Assembly: GCF_045032955.1 (NCBI RefSeq)
Contig: NZ_JBJFZU010000004.1
Span: 230,970 to 294,969 of the forward strand
Length of the DNA stretch: 64,000 nt
DNA from: Ornithinicoccus sp045032955
Lineage (GTDB): Bacteria > Actinomycetota > Actinomycetes > Actinomycetales > Dermatophilaceae
Direction of reading: 5' to 3'
Each line of letters begins with the position of its first letter. Within the stretch, counting starts at the first letter, position 1. A program made the position numbers and the translations under genes. The notes beneath the pieces were generated by a model. The model was not told where the DNA came from and did no database searches. It was given only the letters and a program-made list of their open reading frames with translations. Shown here piece by piece: positions 43,805 to 52,058 of this stretch.

Positions 43805-44743
43805 TCAGGAGGAGGTGGTGGCCCGCCAGACGAGCACGGCTGCGGCCAGGTCCTCGGCGGCCGTGCCGACGGACTTGAAGACGGTGACCTCGGACTCATC
43901 CCGGCGGCCCGGGTCCCGCCCGGACGCGAGGTCCGCCAGGGTGACTGCGACGTCGTCCTCGGTGAGCGTCCCGCGGCGCAGGGGTCCGGCGAGCTCCCCA
44001 CAGGTATGCCGTGCCTCGGGGACGTCGACCACCACCCGGGCGCTGGTGACGAGTGCCTCGTCCGCCTCGACCATGTCGGGGGTGAACGAGCCGATCAGGT
44101 CGACGTGGGTGCCGGGTGAGACGTCCTCGCCGAGGATCAGCGGGCTGGTGGCCGAGGTGGCAGAGGTGATGGCGTCGGCGGTGCGGACGGCGGCGCGCAG
44201 GTCGTCGACCGCCTCGGCGGCCACGCCTTCCTCCCGCAGCTGGGCGGCGAGGGTCTCCGCCTGGTCCGGCTGCCGCGCCCAGACGCGGGTCAGCTGCACG
44301 TCGCGGACGGCGGAGTAGCAGGCGGGGACAGCGGCGCAGACGTTCCCGGCGCCGACCAGCAGGTGCTCGCGCACGACCCTGGGTGCCAGGTGGTCGGCGG
44401 CCAGGGCGCTGGCGGCGGCGGTCCGCCACCGGGTGAGCTCGGTGCCGTCAAGGACGGCGACGGGGACGCCGGTCGCCGCGTCGATGAGGGCATACGTCCC
44501 GTGGATGGCGGGGAGACCACGGGTGCCGTTACCGGGGTGGTGGGTGGCGATCTTCACCCCGAGCCATCCGCCGTCGCGCCAGGCGGGCTTGACGAGGAGG
44601 GTGTCCTGCTGGTCCGCGCCGAGGCGCAGGTTCATCCGCTCCGGGACGTGCACGTCGTCGGCGGCGAAGACCTCCCGCAGGGCGGCGACCAGTGCGGCCG
44701 GCTCGAGTGCGTCCCGGACCTGGGCTGCGTCGAGGAGGCGCAT
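43805..44743 (-). CDS. Ornithine cyclodeaminase/mu-crystallin family protein
   Basis: An NAD(P)-dependent enzyme of 312 residues that may deaminate, reduce or dehydrogenate a small imino or amino acid. The substrate region DTLLVKPAWRDGGWLGVKIATHHP and the dinucleotide fold HLLVGAGNVCAAVPACYSAV (with GxGNxxA) are clear; VDLIGSFTPDMVEAD follows, with the catalytic-type Asp. Relatives include ornithine cyclodeaminase, ketimine reductase and alanine dehydrogenase. The ATG shares one base with the stop of the amidohydrolase gene, so they are coupled. Confidence 0.85.
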   Translation of the reverse strand: MRLLDAAQVRDALEPAALVAALREVFAADDVHVPERMNLRLGADQQDTLLVKPAWRDGGWLGVKIATHHPGNGTRGLPAIHGTYALIDAATGVPVAVLDGTELTRWRTAAASALAADHLAPRVVREHLLVGAGNVCAAVPACYSAVRDVQLTRVWARQPDQAETLAAQLREEGVAAEAVDDLRAAVRTADAITSATSATSPLILGEDVSPGTHVDLIGSFTPDMVEADEALVTSARVVVDVPEARHTCGELAGPLRRGTLTEDDVAVTLADLASGRDPGRRDESEVTVFKSVGTAAEDLAAAVLVWRATTSS

Positions 44744-45954
44744 CAGAGCGCGACCCGCTCCCCCGCGAGCCACACCTGCTCGACCCGCTCCCCCAGACCG
44801 GTGAGGTCGTCGTAGGCGCCGTCGAGGACGACGACGTCACCGACCTTGCCCGGCTCCAGGGTGCCGTGCTCCTCGGCGACCCCGAGCAGCTCGGCGGCGA
44901 CCTGGGTGCTCGCGTGCCAGGTCTGGACGGCGCTCATCCCGAGGTCCCGCATCAGGGCCAGCTCGTCCAGGTTCGTGCCGTGCACGCCGACCCCGGAGTC
45001 GGTGCCCATGGCGACCTTCACGCCCGCCTCGATCGCGCGCCGCACGGAGTCGTCGTGCGCCTGGGAGACGAGCCGGGCCTTGGCCACGACCGCGTCCGGC
45101 AGCGGGGCTCCGGCATCCGCCTGGGCGAGCACCGCCCGCGGGGCGAGCAGGGTCGGCACCAGCCAGGTGCCGCGCTCGAGCATCATCTCGATCGCCTCAT
45201 CGTCCAGGTAGATTCCGTGCTCGATGGACCGGATGCCGCTGCGGATCGCGGACTTGATGCCGGCGGTGGCCTGGGCGTGCGCCATCACGTGCAGGCCCGC
45301 GGCGCTGGCCTCGGTGACCAGGGCGGTGAGCTCGTCGTCGCGCAGGTGACCGTGCAGCGGGTTGCTGCGCGGGGAGAGGACCCCGCCGCTGGTGGCGACC
45401 TTGATCACGTCGGCACCGCCGCGGATCAGCTCACGGACCTTCTTGCGCATCTCGACCGGTCCGTCCACCACGCCGGAGGGGCAGCCCGGGTGCTCGGGCA
45501 TGAACCCGACGTGCGCCCCGCACAGCTGCCAGTCGTCCCCGTGACCGCCGGTCTGGCTGATCATGTTGATCGCGATCTGCATGCGCGGGCCCGGCACCAG
45601 CCCGCGGCGGACCGCCTCGGCCACGCCCAGGTCGGATCCGCCGGCGTCGCGCACCCAGGTGATCCCGGTGGCCAAGGTGCGCTGCATCCGTCCGGCCGCC
45701 TCGAAGAACGGCAGGCTGAACGGGGTCTGCAGGGCGCGGGTGACGCTGGGCTGCTCGAACATGAAGTGCACGTGGCAGTCGAAGAGTCCCGGGGTGACCG
45801 TCTTCCCGGTGCAGTCGACGACGGTGTCCGCCTCGACCTCCAGGCTCGGGCCGACCTGGGCCACCCGTCCGTCGACCACCAGGACATCCGCGACGGTGGG
45901 CTCGGCGAGCGTGCCGTCGACCACCGTGCCACCACTGAAGAGAACGCTGCTCAT
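44743..45954 (-). CDS. Metal-dependent amidohydrolase (Xaa-Pro/Arg dipeptidase-like)
   Basis: A 403-residue TIM-barrel amidohydrolase of the cytosolic prolidase/Cc2672 type. Metal ligands are LFDCHVHFMFEQ (HxH) near residue 66, a Lys in GGADVIKVATSGG (usually carboxylated), HVMAHAQA, SIEHGIYLDDE and GTDSGVGVHG with the catalytic Asp. Relatives hydrolyse dipeptides or N-acyl amino acids. Coupled to the ornithine cyclodeaminase gene and preceded by the MFS gene, it looks like part of a route for an amino-acid derivative (inference). A predicted leaderless start follows TAGCGT. Confidence 0.85.
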   Translation of the reverse strand: MSSVLFSGGTVVDGTLAEPTVADVLVVDGRVAQVGPSLEVEADTVVDCTGKTVTPGLFDCHVHFMFEQPSVTRALQTPFSLPFFEAAGRMQRTLATGITWVRDAGGSDLGVAEAVRRGLVPGPRMQIAINMISQTGGHGDDWQLCGAHVGFMPEHPGCPSGVVDGPVEMRKKVRELIRGGADVIKVATSGGVLSPRSNPLHGHLRDDELTALVTEASAAGLHVMAHAQATAGIKSAIRSGIRSIEHGIYLDDEAIEMMLERGTWLVPTLLAPRAVLAQADAGAPLPDAVVAKARLVSQAHDDSVRRAIEAGVKVAMGTDSGVGVHGTNLDELALMRDLGMSAVQTWHASTQVAAELLGVAEEHGTLEPGKVGDVVVLDGAYDDLTGLGERVEQVWLAGERVAL

Positions 45955-45961
45955 GGTCTGC

Positions 45962-45967
45962 ACGCTA
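45962..45967 (-). promoter_or_regulatory. Predicted leaderless -10 element of the amidohydrolase operon
   Basis: TAGCGT ends seven bases before the ATG. The tandem repeat array begins 23 bases further upstream. Confidence 0.5.
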
Positions 45968-45989
45968 CCCGGCGGGGTATGCCGGTCGT

Positions 45990-46114
45990 CCGGTCGGAGC
46001 ACGACGCCCGCCCGGTCGGAGCACGACGCCCGCCCGGTCGGAGCACGACGCCCGCCCGGTCGGAGCACGACGCCCGCCCGGTCGGAGCACAACGCGCGCC
46101 CGGTCGGAGAAAGG
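45990..46114. repeat. Six tandem copies of a 22-base repeat
   Basis: Copies start at 45990, 46012, 46034, 46056, 46078 and 46100. The unit reads CCGGTCGGAGCACGACGCCC then GC; the first four are identical, the fifth has two changes and the sixth is cut after about 11 bases. The period equals two helical turns, so bound proteins would line up on one face. It fills the gap between the MFS stop and the amidohydrolase promoter. Confidence 0.92.
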
Positions 46115-46118
46115 GTGG

Positions 46119-47318
46119 TCAGGTGATGGTGCGGTCCTGGCCGGCGACCCACATCGAGGCGAAGGCCGCCATCGCCACCCCGATCAGCACCAGGCCCGGC
46201 ACCGCCCAGCCGCCGGTCGCCGAGGCCAGCACCCCGACGACGAACGGGCCGGCGGCCCCGATGCTGTAGCCGATCAGCTGGCTCATCCCGGACAGCGGCC
46301 CGGTGACGCTCTCGTCCGCCGAGCGCAGCACGATCAGGGTGAGCGCGAGCGCGAAGCCGGTCCCCTGGGCGGCGCCGGCCACCACCACCCAGAGCGGCCA
46401 GGCCTGCGGCAGCACCGCCAGCCCGAGCAGCACCAGGATCCACACCACGGCCACGGTGCAGCCGATCCAGCCCTGGGTGGGCCGTCGTCTGGTCAGCCAG
46501 GGCACGGCGAGGGTGAACGGGATGCCCATCACCTGGAAGACGGACAGCGCATACCCAGCGGTGACCTGGGCCAGCCCTACCTCCTCCATGAGGTACGTCG
46601 GGATCCAGGTGGTGAAGCTGTAGTAGAGGGCGGACTGGGTGCCCAGCGCCACCGCGACCACCCACGCCAGCCGGTAGCGCCACAGCGTCCGGACCGCCGG
46701 CCGGGTGGTGACCGACCCGTCGTCCGCAGCCGCCCGCCGCTCCTCACGCCGTTCCTGTCGCTCGTGCCGGGCCACCGCGAGCCACCACAGCGGCGCGGCG
46801 AGCACCGCCAGCACACCCCAGACCCCGAGCCCGACCCGCCAACCGAACTGGTGCGCCACCGGCACCGTCAACGCCGCGGTCAGCGACGCACCCACCGCCA
46901 GGCTCGCGGTGAACGCCCCGATCAGCTGCGGGGCGCGTTCCCGGAAGTCCCGTTTGGCCACCACCGGCACCAGCACGTTGCCGATCGTCATCCCCACCCC
47001 GAGCACGAGGGTGCCGACGAGCAGGGCCACCGGTCCGCCGAGGACCCGCGCCACCGACCCGAGGACCACCAGGGCGAGGCCGACCAGGATCGCGCTGCCC
47101 GGGCCGACCCGGCGCCCGAGCCGGACCGCCCCGGGCGCGGCGAGGGCGAACAGCAGCACCGGCAGCGTGGTGAGCAGGCTGGCACCGGCCGTGGACAGCC
47201 CGATCTCCTCCTGCAGCTCCCCCAGCAGCGGGGGCACCGCGGCGATGGAGCCGCGCAGGTTGAGGGCGACCAGGACCACCGCGGCCAGGGTCAGGCCGGC
47301 GCTCGAGGGTCTGCTCAC
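46119..47318 (-). CDS. MFS transporter, CynX/NimT (cyanate permease-like) type
   Basis: A 12-helix major facilitator transporter of 399 residues. The N-terminus LTLAAVVLVALNLRGSIAAVPPLL is typical of the CynX/NimT group; a central charged loop (RHERQERREERRAAADD) separates the two six-helix bundles. These transporters import or export small anions or 2-nitroimidazole-like compounds. It starts with GTG behind TACCCT and is preceded by the ACC deaminase gene, in the same direction. Confidence 0.88.
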   Translation of the reverse strand: MSRPSSAGLTLAAVVLVALNLRGSIAAVPPLLGELQEEIGLSTAGASLLTTLPVLLFALAAPGAVRLGRRVGPGSAILVGLALVVLGSVARVLGGPVALLVGTLVLGVGMTIGNVLVPVVAKRDFRERAPQLIGAFTASLAVGASLTAALTVPVAHQFGWRVGLGVWGVLAVLAAPLWWLAVARHERQERREERRAAADDGSVTTRPAVRTLWRYRLAWVVAVALGTQSALYYSFTTWIPTYLMEEVGLAQVTAGYALSVFQVMGIPFTLAVPWLTRRRPTQGWIGCTVAVVWILVLLGLAVLPQAWPLWVVVAGAAQGTGFALALTLIVLRSADESVTGPLSGMSQLIGYSIGAAGPFVVGVLASATGGWAVPGLVLIGVAMAAFASMWVAGQDRTIT

Positions 47319-47324
47319 CGGGAC

Positions 47325-47330
47325 AGGGTA
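47325..47330 (-). promoter_or_regulatory. Predicted leaderless -10 element of the MFS gene
   Basis: TACCCT lies six bases before the GTG start; no ribosome binding site is seen. The MFS gene may thus be transcribed separately from acdS. Confidence 0.5.
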
Positions 47331-47360
47331 TGCGTGCTGGGGTGCACCGCCGAGGTCGCG

Positions 47361-48380
47361 TCAGTCGAAGATCGCGCTGTAGGCGTTGAGCGCCAGCTGC
47401 CCACCGAGGTGCGCGTAGAGCACGGTCGAGTCCGGACCGATGGTGCCGTCGCCGACGAGGTCGATGAGCCCGGCCATCGACTTGCCCTCGTAGACCGGGT
47501 CCAGGATGACGCCCTCCAGCCGGCCGACCGTTCGGATCGCCTCCACCGTCGCCTCGTCCGGGATGCCGTAGGCCGGCCCCTCCCAGCCGGGAAGCACGGT
47601 GATCTCGTCGTCGCGCAGCTCCCGGCCCAGGTCGAGCAGGCCAGCGGTGTGGGTGGCGATCCGGCGGACCTGGTCGCGGGTCTTCTCCAGGGTGGCGGAG
47701 GCGTCGATCCCGATGACCCGGCGCGGCCGCCCGCCCGCGTCCTCGATCTCGGCGAAGCCGGCGATCATCCCGGCATGCGTGGAGCCGGTCACCGTGCACA
47801 CCACGACGGTGTCGAAGAAGACTCCGAGCTCTTCCTCCTGCGCCACCACCTCGTGCGCCCAGTTCGCGAAGCCCAACCCGCCCAGGTGGTGCTCGGAGGC
47901 GCCCGCCGGGATGGGGTATGCCGTCCCGCCCGCCTCCTCGACCTCGGCGATCGCGGCCTCCCAGCTGGAGCGGATGCCGATGTCGAAGCCGGCGTCGTCG
48001 AGCCGGACGTCGGCGCCCATGATCCTGGACAGCTCGATGTTGCCGACCCGGTCGTTGCCCGGGTCCTCCCAGTCCACCCAGCGCTCCTGCACGAGGACCG
48101 CCTTGAGCCCGAGGTGGGCGGCGACCGCCGCGACCTGCCGGGTGTGGTTCGACTGGTAGCCCCCGATGGAGACCAGGGTGTCGGCACCGGAGGCGAGGAT
48201 GTCGGGGACGATGTACTCCAGCTTGCGGGTCTTGTTGCCGCCGAAGGCCAGCCCGGAGCTGACGTCCTCGCGCTTGGCCCAGACCCTCGCCCCACCGAGA
48301 TGGTCGCTGAGCCGGTCCAGCGGGTGCACCGGGCTGGGCCCGAAGGTGAGGGGGTGGCGGGGGTAGTCGGACAGTGCCAT
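47361..48380 (-). CDS. acdS: 1-aminocyclopropane-1-carboxylate deaminase
   Basis: A PLP enzyme that opens the ring of ACC, the plant ethylene precursor, giving 2-oxobutanoate and ammonia. The PLP lysine lies in FGGNKTRKLEYIV (Lys50), the catalytic Ser in IGGYQSNHTRQVAAVAAHLG (Ser77), and the residues that separate ACC deaminase from D-cysteine desulfhydrase are kept: the Tyr-Glu of DPVYEGKSM (Glu298) and Leu325 in YAHLGGQLALN. The 339-residue length matches characterised enzymes. The ATG agrees with homologues. A GntR regulator is divergent with a palindromic operator between, suggesting substrate-inducible control. Confidence 0.92.
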   Translation of the reverse strand: MALSDYPRHPLTFGPSPVHPLDRLSDHLGGARVWAKREDVSSGLAFGGNKTRKLEYIVPDILASGADTLVSIGGYQSNHTRQVAAVAAHLGLKAVLVQERWVDWEDPGNDRVGNIELSRIMGADVRLDDAGFDIGIRSSWEAAIAEVEEAGGTAYPIPAGASEHHLGGLGFANWAHEVVAQEEELGVFFDTVVVCTVTGSTHAGMIAGFAEIEDAGGRPRRVIGIDASATLEKTRDQVRRIATHTAGLLDLGRELRDDEITVLPGWEGPAYGIPDEATVEAIRTVGRLEGVILDPVYEGKSMAGLIDLVGDGTIGPDSTVLYAHLGGQLALNAYSAIFD

Positions 48381-48420
48381 CGAGGTGCTCTCTTCCCGGT
48401 CCGTGGGCCGGACCACATCA

Positions 48421-48432
48421 GCAATATATTGC
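48421..48432. promoter_or_regulatory. Palindromic operator between acdS and gntR
   Basis: GCAATATATTGC is a perfect 12-base palindrome, AT-rich in a GC-rich context, 40 bases before acdS and 46 before the GntR gene. Position and symmetry fit the operator of the adjacent GntR/FCD regulator. A second partial half-site (GCATATCGC) follows directly. Confidence 0.7.
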
Positions 48433-48465
48433 ATATCGCAGCGTTGCGGCGGCGGTCCCGGCCTC

Positions 48466-48471
48466 TAGGCT
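48466..48471 (+). promoter_or_regulatory. Predicted leaderless -10 element of the GntR gene
   Basis: TAGGCT lies six bases before the ATG, with TTGCGG as a possible -35 sixteen bases further up. Confidence 0.55.
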
Positions 48472-48477
48472 GGGTGG

Positions 48478-49140
48478 ATGCCGGTCCCCAGCACCCCCGC
48501 ACGCAGCCGCAGCCTGCTGCGCGACGACGTCTACGGCCAGATCAGGGACGCGATCGTCCGGGGCCGGCTGGCCCCTGGGGAGAAGATCAACGACGCCGAG
48601 CTCGGCGCCTGGCTCGGGGTGTCTCGCACCCCCGTCCGGGAGGCGCTGCTGCGGCTGGGCCGTGACGGTCTGGTGCTGGCCCGGCCCGGGCGGGTGACCA
48701 CCGTCTCCCCCGAGGACGAGACGACCCTGGCGCACGCCCGGGAGGTGGCGGCCGAGCTGCACGGGCTCGCCGTCCGCACCGCGGCATCCCGCCTGGGCGC
48801 CGACGACCTGGCAACCATGGACGAGGCCACCGCCCGGCTGCGGGAGGCCCTGTCGGTGCCCGACCCCGCCGCGGCGCTGCAGGCCGACGACGACTTCCAC
48901 GCGGTGGCCGTCCAGGCCGCCGGCAACCCGATCCTGGCCGACCAGCTGGACGCGGTGACGGCGATGCTGCGGCGGGCCGAGTTCCTGCACTTCGGCTCGC
49001 TCACCGGCAGCGACTCCCCCGCCGAGCACGACCTCATCGTCCGCCGGCTCCGCGAGGGCGACGTCCCCGGGGCCGTGCAGGCGACCCGGGCCAACTGGCT
49101 GGGCCTGGGCCGACCCCGGCCCGCCGCGCCTCCGCCGTGA
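48478..49140 (+). CDS. GntR-family regulator (FadR/FCD subfamily)
   Basis: A 220-residue DNA-binding protein. The winged helix (about residues 12-78) has the GntR pattern IRDAIVRGRLAPGEKINDAEL then VSRTPVREALLRLGRDGLV; the C-terminal all-helical FCD domain binds a metal and a small carboxylate, with DDDFHAVAVQAAGNP and a later EHDLIVRRL supplying the usual Asp/His ligands. It probably represses the divergent acdS block and itself through the palindrome between them, with an organic acid as ligand (inference). Confidence 0.9.
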   Translation: MPVPSTPARSRSLLRDDVYGQIRDAIVRGRLAPGEKINDAELGAWLGVSRTPVREALLRLGRDGLVLARPGRVTTVSPEDETTLAHAREVAAELHGLAVRTAASRLGADDLATMDEATARLREALSVPDPAAALQADDDFHAVAVQAAGNPILADQLDAVTAMLRRAEFLHFGSLTGSDSPAEHDLIVRRLREGDVPGAVQATRANWLGLGRPRPAAPPP

Positions 49141-49225
49141 TCCCGGGCCCTCGGCATACCCTGAACGGACCCTGACGCGCCCGTCGGGGCCCCACCGTGA
49201 GCACGAAAGGTCGCCCCACCTCCCC

Positions 49226-51730
49226 ATGGCCCGTCGCAAGCGCCCGCAGAGCGAAGACCTCTTCGACGTCGAGGAGAAGATCATCGACGTCGACGTCCAG
49301 GAGGAGATGGAGGGGGCGTTCCTGGAGTACGCCTACTCGGTCATCTACTCCCGTGCGCTGCCGGACGCCCGGGACGGCCTGAAGCCGGTGCAGCGCCGGA
49401 TCCTCTTCGGGATGCGCGAGCTGGGGCTGCGCCCGGACAAGGCGCACGTCAAGTGCTCACGGGTCGTCGGTGAGGTCATGGGTAAGTACCACCCGCACGG
49501 GGACACCGCCATCTACGACGCGATGGTCCGGATGGCGCAGCCGTTCACCATGCGGCTGCCGCTGGTCGACGGGCACGGCAACTTCGGCTCCCTCGACGAC
49601 GGGCCCGCCGCCAGCCGCTACACCGAGGCCCGGATGGCGCCGGCCGCGCTGCTGATGACCGGCAGCCTGGACGAGAGCACCGTCGACTTCGTCCCCAACT
49701 ACGACGACCAGCTGCTGCAGCCGGAGGTGCTGCCCGCGGCATACCCGAACCTGCTGGTCAACGGCGCCACCGGCATCGCGGTCGGGATGGCGACCAACAT
49801 GCCGCCGCACAACCTGGTGGAGGTGATCGGCGCCGCCCGGCATCTGATCGCGCACCCGGAGGCCGACCTGGAGGCGCTGATGCGCTTCGTGCCCGGGCCC
49901 GACCTGCCGCTCGGCGGGCGGATCGTAGGCCTGGACGGGATCCGTGATGCCTACGAGAGCGGCCGCGGCAGCTTCCGGACGCGCGCCACCGCCCGGATAG
50001 AGAACGTCACCCCCCGCAAGAAGGGCATCGTCGTCACCGACCTGCCCTACACGGTGGGTCCGGAGAAGGTCATCGAGAAGGTCAAGCAGCTCGTCCAGAG
50101 CAAGAAGCTGCAGGGCATCTCCGACATCATCGACCTCACCGACCGGACCAAGGGCCTGCACCTGGTGATCGAGATCAAGACCGGGTTCAACCCCGACGCG
50201 GTGCTCGAGCAGCTCTACAAGCTGACCCCGATGGAGGAGTCCTTCGGGATCAACAACGTCGCGCTGGTCGAGGGCCAGCCGCGCACCCTGGGGCTGCGCG
50301 AGCTGCTGGCTGTGTATGTCGACTTCCGCACCGACGTGGTGCGTCGCCGGACCGCGCACCGGCTGGCGAAGAAGCAGGACCGGCTGCACCTGGTCGAGGG
50401 ATTGCTGATCGCGATCCTCGACATCGACGAGGTCATCCAGCTGATCCGGGCCGCCGAGGACGTCGGCACCGCGCGGGAGCGGCTGATGCAGGTCTTCGAC
50501 CTGACCGAGATCCAGGCCAACCACATCCTCGACCTGCAGCTGCGCCGGCTGACCAAGTTCTCCCGGATCGAGCTGGAGAGCGAGCGTGACGAGCTGCGCC
50601 GCGAGATCGAGGAGTTGCAGGCGATCCTGGGCGACGAGGCGCTGCTGCGCAGGGTCGTGTCGCAGGAGCTGGCCGAGGTCGCCGCCGAGCACGGCACCCC
50701 GCGGCGCACGGTGCTGCTGGAGAGCGACGGCTCGGGCGGTGGCGGGTCTGCGGCCACCTCCGGGCGCAACGCAGCCACGGGGACGACCGCGGGTATGCAG
50801 CTCGAGGTCGCCGACGACCCGTGCTGGGTGCTGCTCTCCTCCACCGGGCTGCTGGCCCGGACCTCCGGCGCCGACAGCGAGGACGAGGCTGACGGCGAGG
50901 GCGAGCGTGCTGCGGGCCGACGCGCCAAGCACGACGTCATCACCGCGCGGGTGCGGGCCACGGCCCGGGGCGAGGTCGGTCTGCTGACCAGCGCCGGCCG
51001 GGTTGTCCGCCTCTCCGTCGTCGAGCTGCCGGCGCTACCGCCCTCGGCGGACGCACCGAACCTGTCCGGTGGGGCCCCGGTCTCCGCGTTCGTGGACATG
51101 CCGCCCGGGGAGCAGGTGCTCGGCCTGTGCACCCTGGGGACCGAGGGGCAGGGCCTGGTGCTGGGCACCCGGCAGGGGGTCGTCAAGCGGGTGAACCCGG
51201 ACTACCCCTCCCGGGACAGCTTCGAGGTCATCTCCCTCAAGGACGGCGACAGCGTGGTCGGGGCCCTGGAGCTCGCGACCGGTGAGGAGGAGGTCGTCTT
51301 CATCACCTCCGAGGCGCACCTGCTGCGCTACTCCGCCTCCCTGGTCCGGCCGCAGGGCCGCTCCGGCGGTGGGGTGGCCGGGATCAAGCTGGGGGCCGGT
51401 GGCGCGGTCGTCGGCTTCACCGCGGTGGACGCCTCGGTGGAGAACGTGGTCGTCACCGTGGCCGGTTCTGCCGCCAGCCCGCCCGCCACCCAGACCGGCA
51501 CCGTCAAGGTGACCGACCTGTGGGCATACCCCACGAAGGGACGGGCCACCGGCGGGGTCCGCTGCCACCGGCTGCTCAAGGGTGAGGACGCACTCATCCT
51601 CGGCTGGGCCGGCGCCGCTCCCCCGCGTGCCGCGTCCGGGAACGGGGTGGCCGTCGAGCTGCCGGAGACCAACGACAAGCGGGACGGGTCCGGGGTGCCG
51701 GCCGCGGCCCCGATCGCCAGCGTCGGCTGA
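49226..51730 (+). CDS. parC: Type IIA topoisomerase subunit A (ParC-like, topoisomerase IV/gyrase A family)
   Basis: DNA-cleaving subunit of a type IIA topoisomerase, 834 residues. The winged-helix cleavage domain has RALPDARDGLKPVQRRIL, the helix KYHPHGDTAIYDAMVRMAQPF and the catalytic Tyr132 in AASRYTEARMAP. The C-terminal beta-pinwheel shows a degenerate GyrA-type box rather than the exact QRRGGKG, favouring ParC over GyrA. The position matching E. coli GyrA Ser83 is Thr94; Asp98 matches Asp87. The ParE partner is not in the window. A long Gly/Ser/Ala-rich insertion lies around residues 500-525. Confidence 0.9.
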   Translation: MARRKRPQSEDLFDVEEKIIDVDVQEEMEGAFLEYAYSVIYSRALPDARDGLKPVQRRILFGMRELGLRPDKAHVKCSRVVGEVMGKYHPHGDTAIYDAMVRMAQPFTMRLPLVDGHGNFGSLDDGPAASRYTEARMAPAALLMTGSLDESTVDFVPNYDDQLLQPEVLPAAYPNLLVNGATGIAVGMATNMPPHNLVEVIGAARHLIAHPEADLEALMRFVPGPDLPLGGRIVGLDGIRDAYESGRGSFRTRATARIENVTPRKKGIVVTDLPYTVGPEKVIEKVKQLVQSKKLQGISDIIDLTDRTKGLHLVIEIKTGFNPDAVLEQLYKLTPMEESFGINNVALVEGQPRTLGLRELLAVYVDFRTDVVRRRTAHRLAKKQDRLHLVEGLLIAILDIDEVIQLIRAAEDVGTARERLMQVFDLTEIQANHILDLQLRRLTKFSRIELESERDELRREIEELQAILGDEALLRRVVSQELAEVAAEHGTPRRTVLLESDGSGGGGSAATSGRNAATGTTAGMQLEVADDPCWVLLSSTGLLARTSGADSEDEADGEGERAAGRRAKHDVITARVRATARGEVGLLTSAGRVVRLSVVELPALPPSADAPNLSGGAPVSAFVDMPPGEQVLGLCTLGTEGQGLVLGTRQGVVKRVNPDYPSRDSFEVISLKDGDSVVGALELATGEEEVVFITSEAHLLRYSASLVRPQGRSGGGVAGIKLGAGGAVVGFTAVDASVENVVVTVAGSAASPPATQTGTVKVTDLWAYPTKGRATGGVRCHRLLKGEDALILGWAGAAPPRAASGNGVAVELPETNDKRDGSGVPAAAPIASVG

Positions 51731-51783
51731 GCTCTCCGGCCTCGAGCCCTCTCTGACTTCTCCCCGGGCGAGGGGCATCCCCC

Positions 51784-51789
51784 TATAGT
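51784..51789 (+). promoter_or_regulatory. Predicted leaderless -10 element of the symporter cassette
   Basis: TATAGT ends eight bases before the ATG of the small membrane protein, so one promoter probably drives all four genes of the cassette. No clear -35 or ribosome binding site is visible. Confidence 0.6.
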
Positions 51790-51797
51790 GGTGACGC

Positions 51798-52058
51798 ATG
51801 CCAGGAAACGTGAGACCGGCGAAGTTGTTGCTCTGGGTTGTGATCGCCGTGGCGGTCCTCGCGACCTGGGCACCGTACTTCGGAGCCTTTGAGCAGCTGA
51901 CCTGGGTGGGGCCGGTGCCCTTCGGGCTCGCCTGGGTGCTCAGCTGGAACGCGGTTCTGACGGGGTGTGCCATCGCGATGTACTTCGTCCACTTCCGGCC
52001 GCTGCATGAGCGCCTGCTCGCCGATCCGCTGGCCGAGCCGGAGGTGGAGGTGCGATGA
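51798..52058 (+). CDS. Small membrane protein, DUF3311/YhdT-like symporter partner
   Basis: An 86-residue protein with two hydrophobic segments (about residues 8-30 and 40-65), ending in an acidic tail. Small proteins of this DUF3311 type precede sodium/solute symporters (as YhdT precedes PanF) and are thought to assist them. The last four bases overlap the symporter ATG. It is the first gene of the aldoxime cassette. Confidence 0.7.
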   Translation: MPGNVRPAKLLLWVVIAVAVLATWAPYFGAFEQLTWVGPVPFGLAWVLSWNAVLTGCAIAMYFVHFRPLHERLLADPLAEPEVEVR

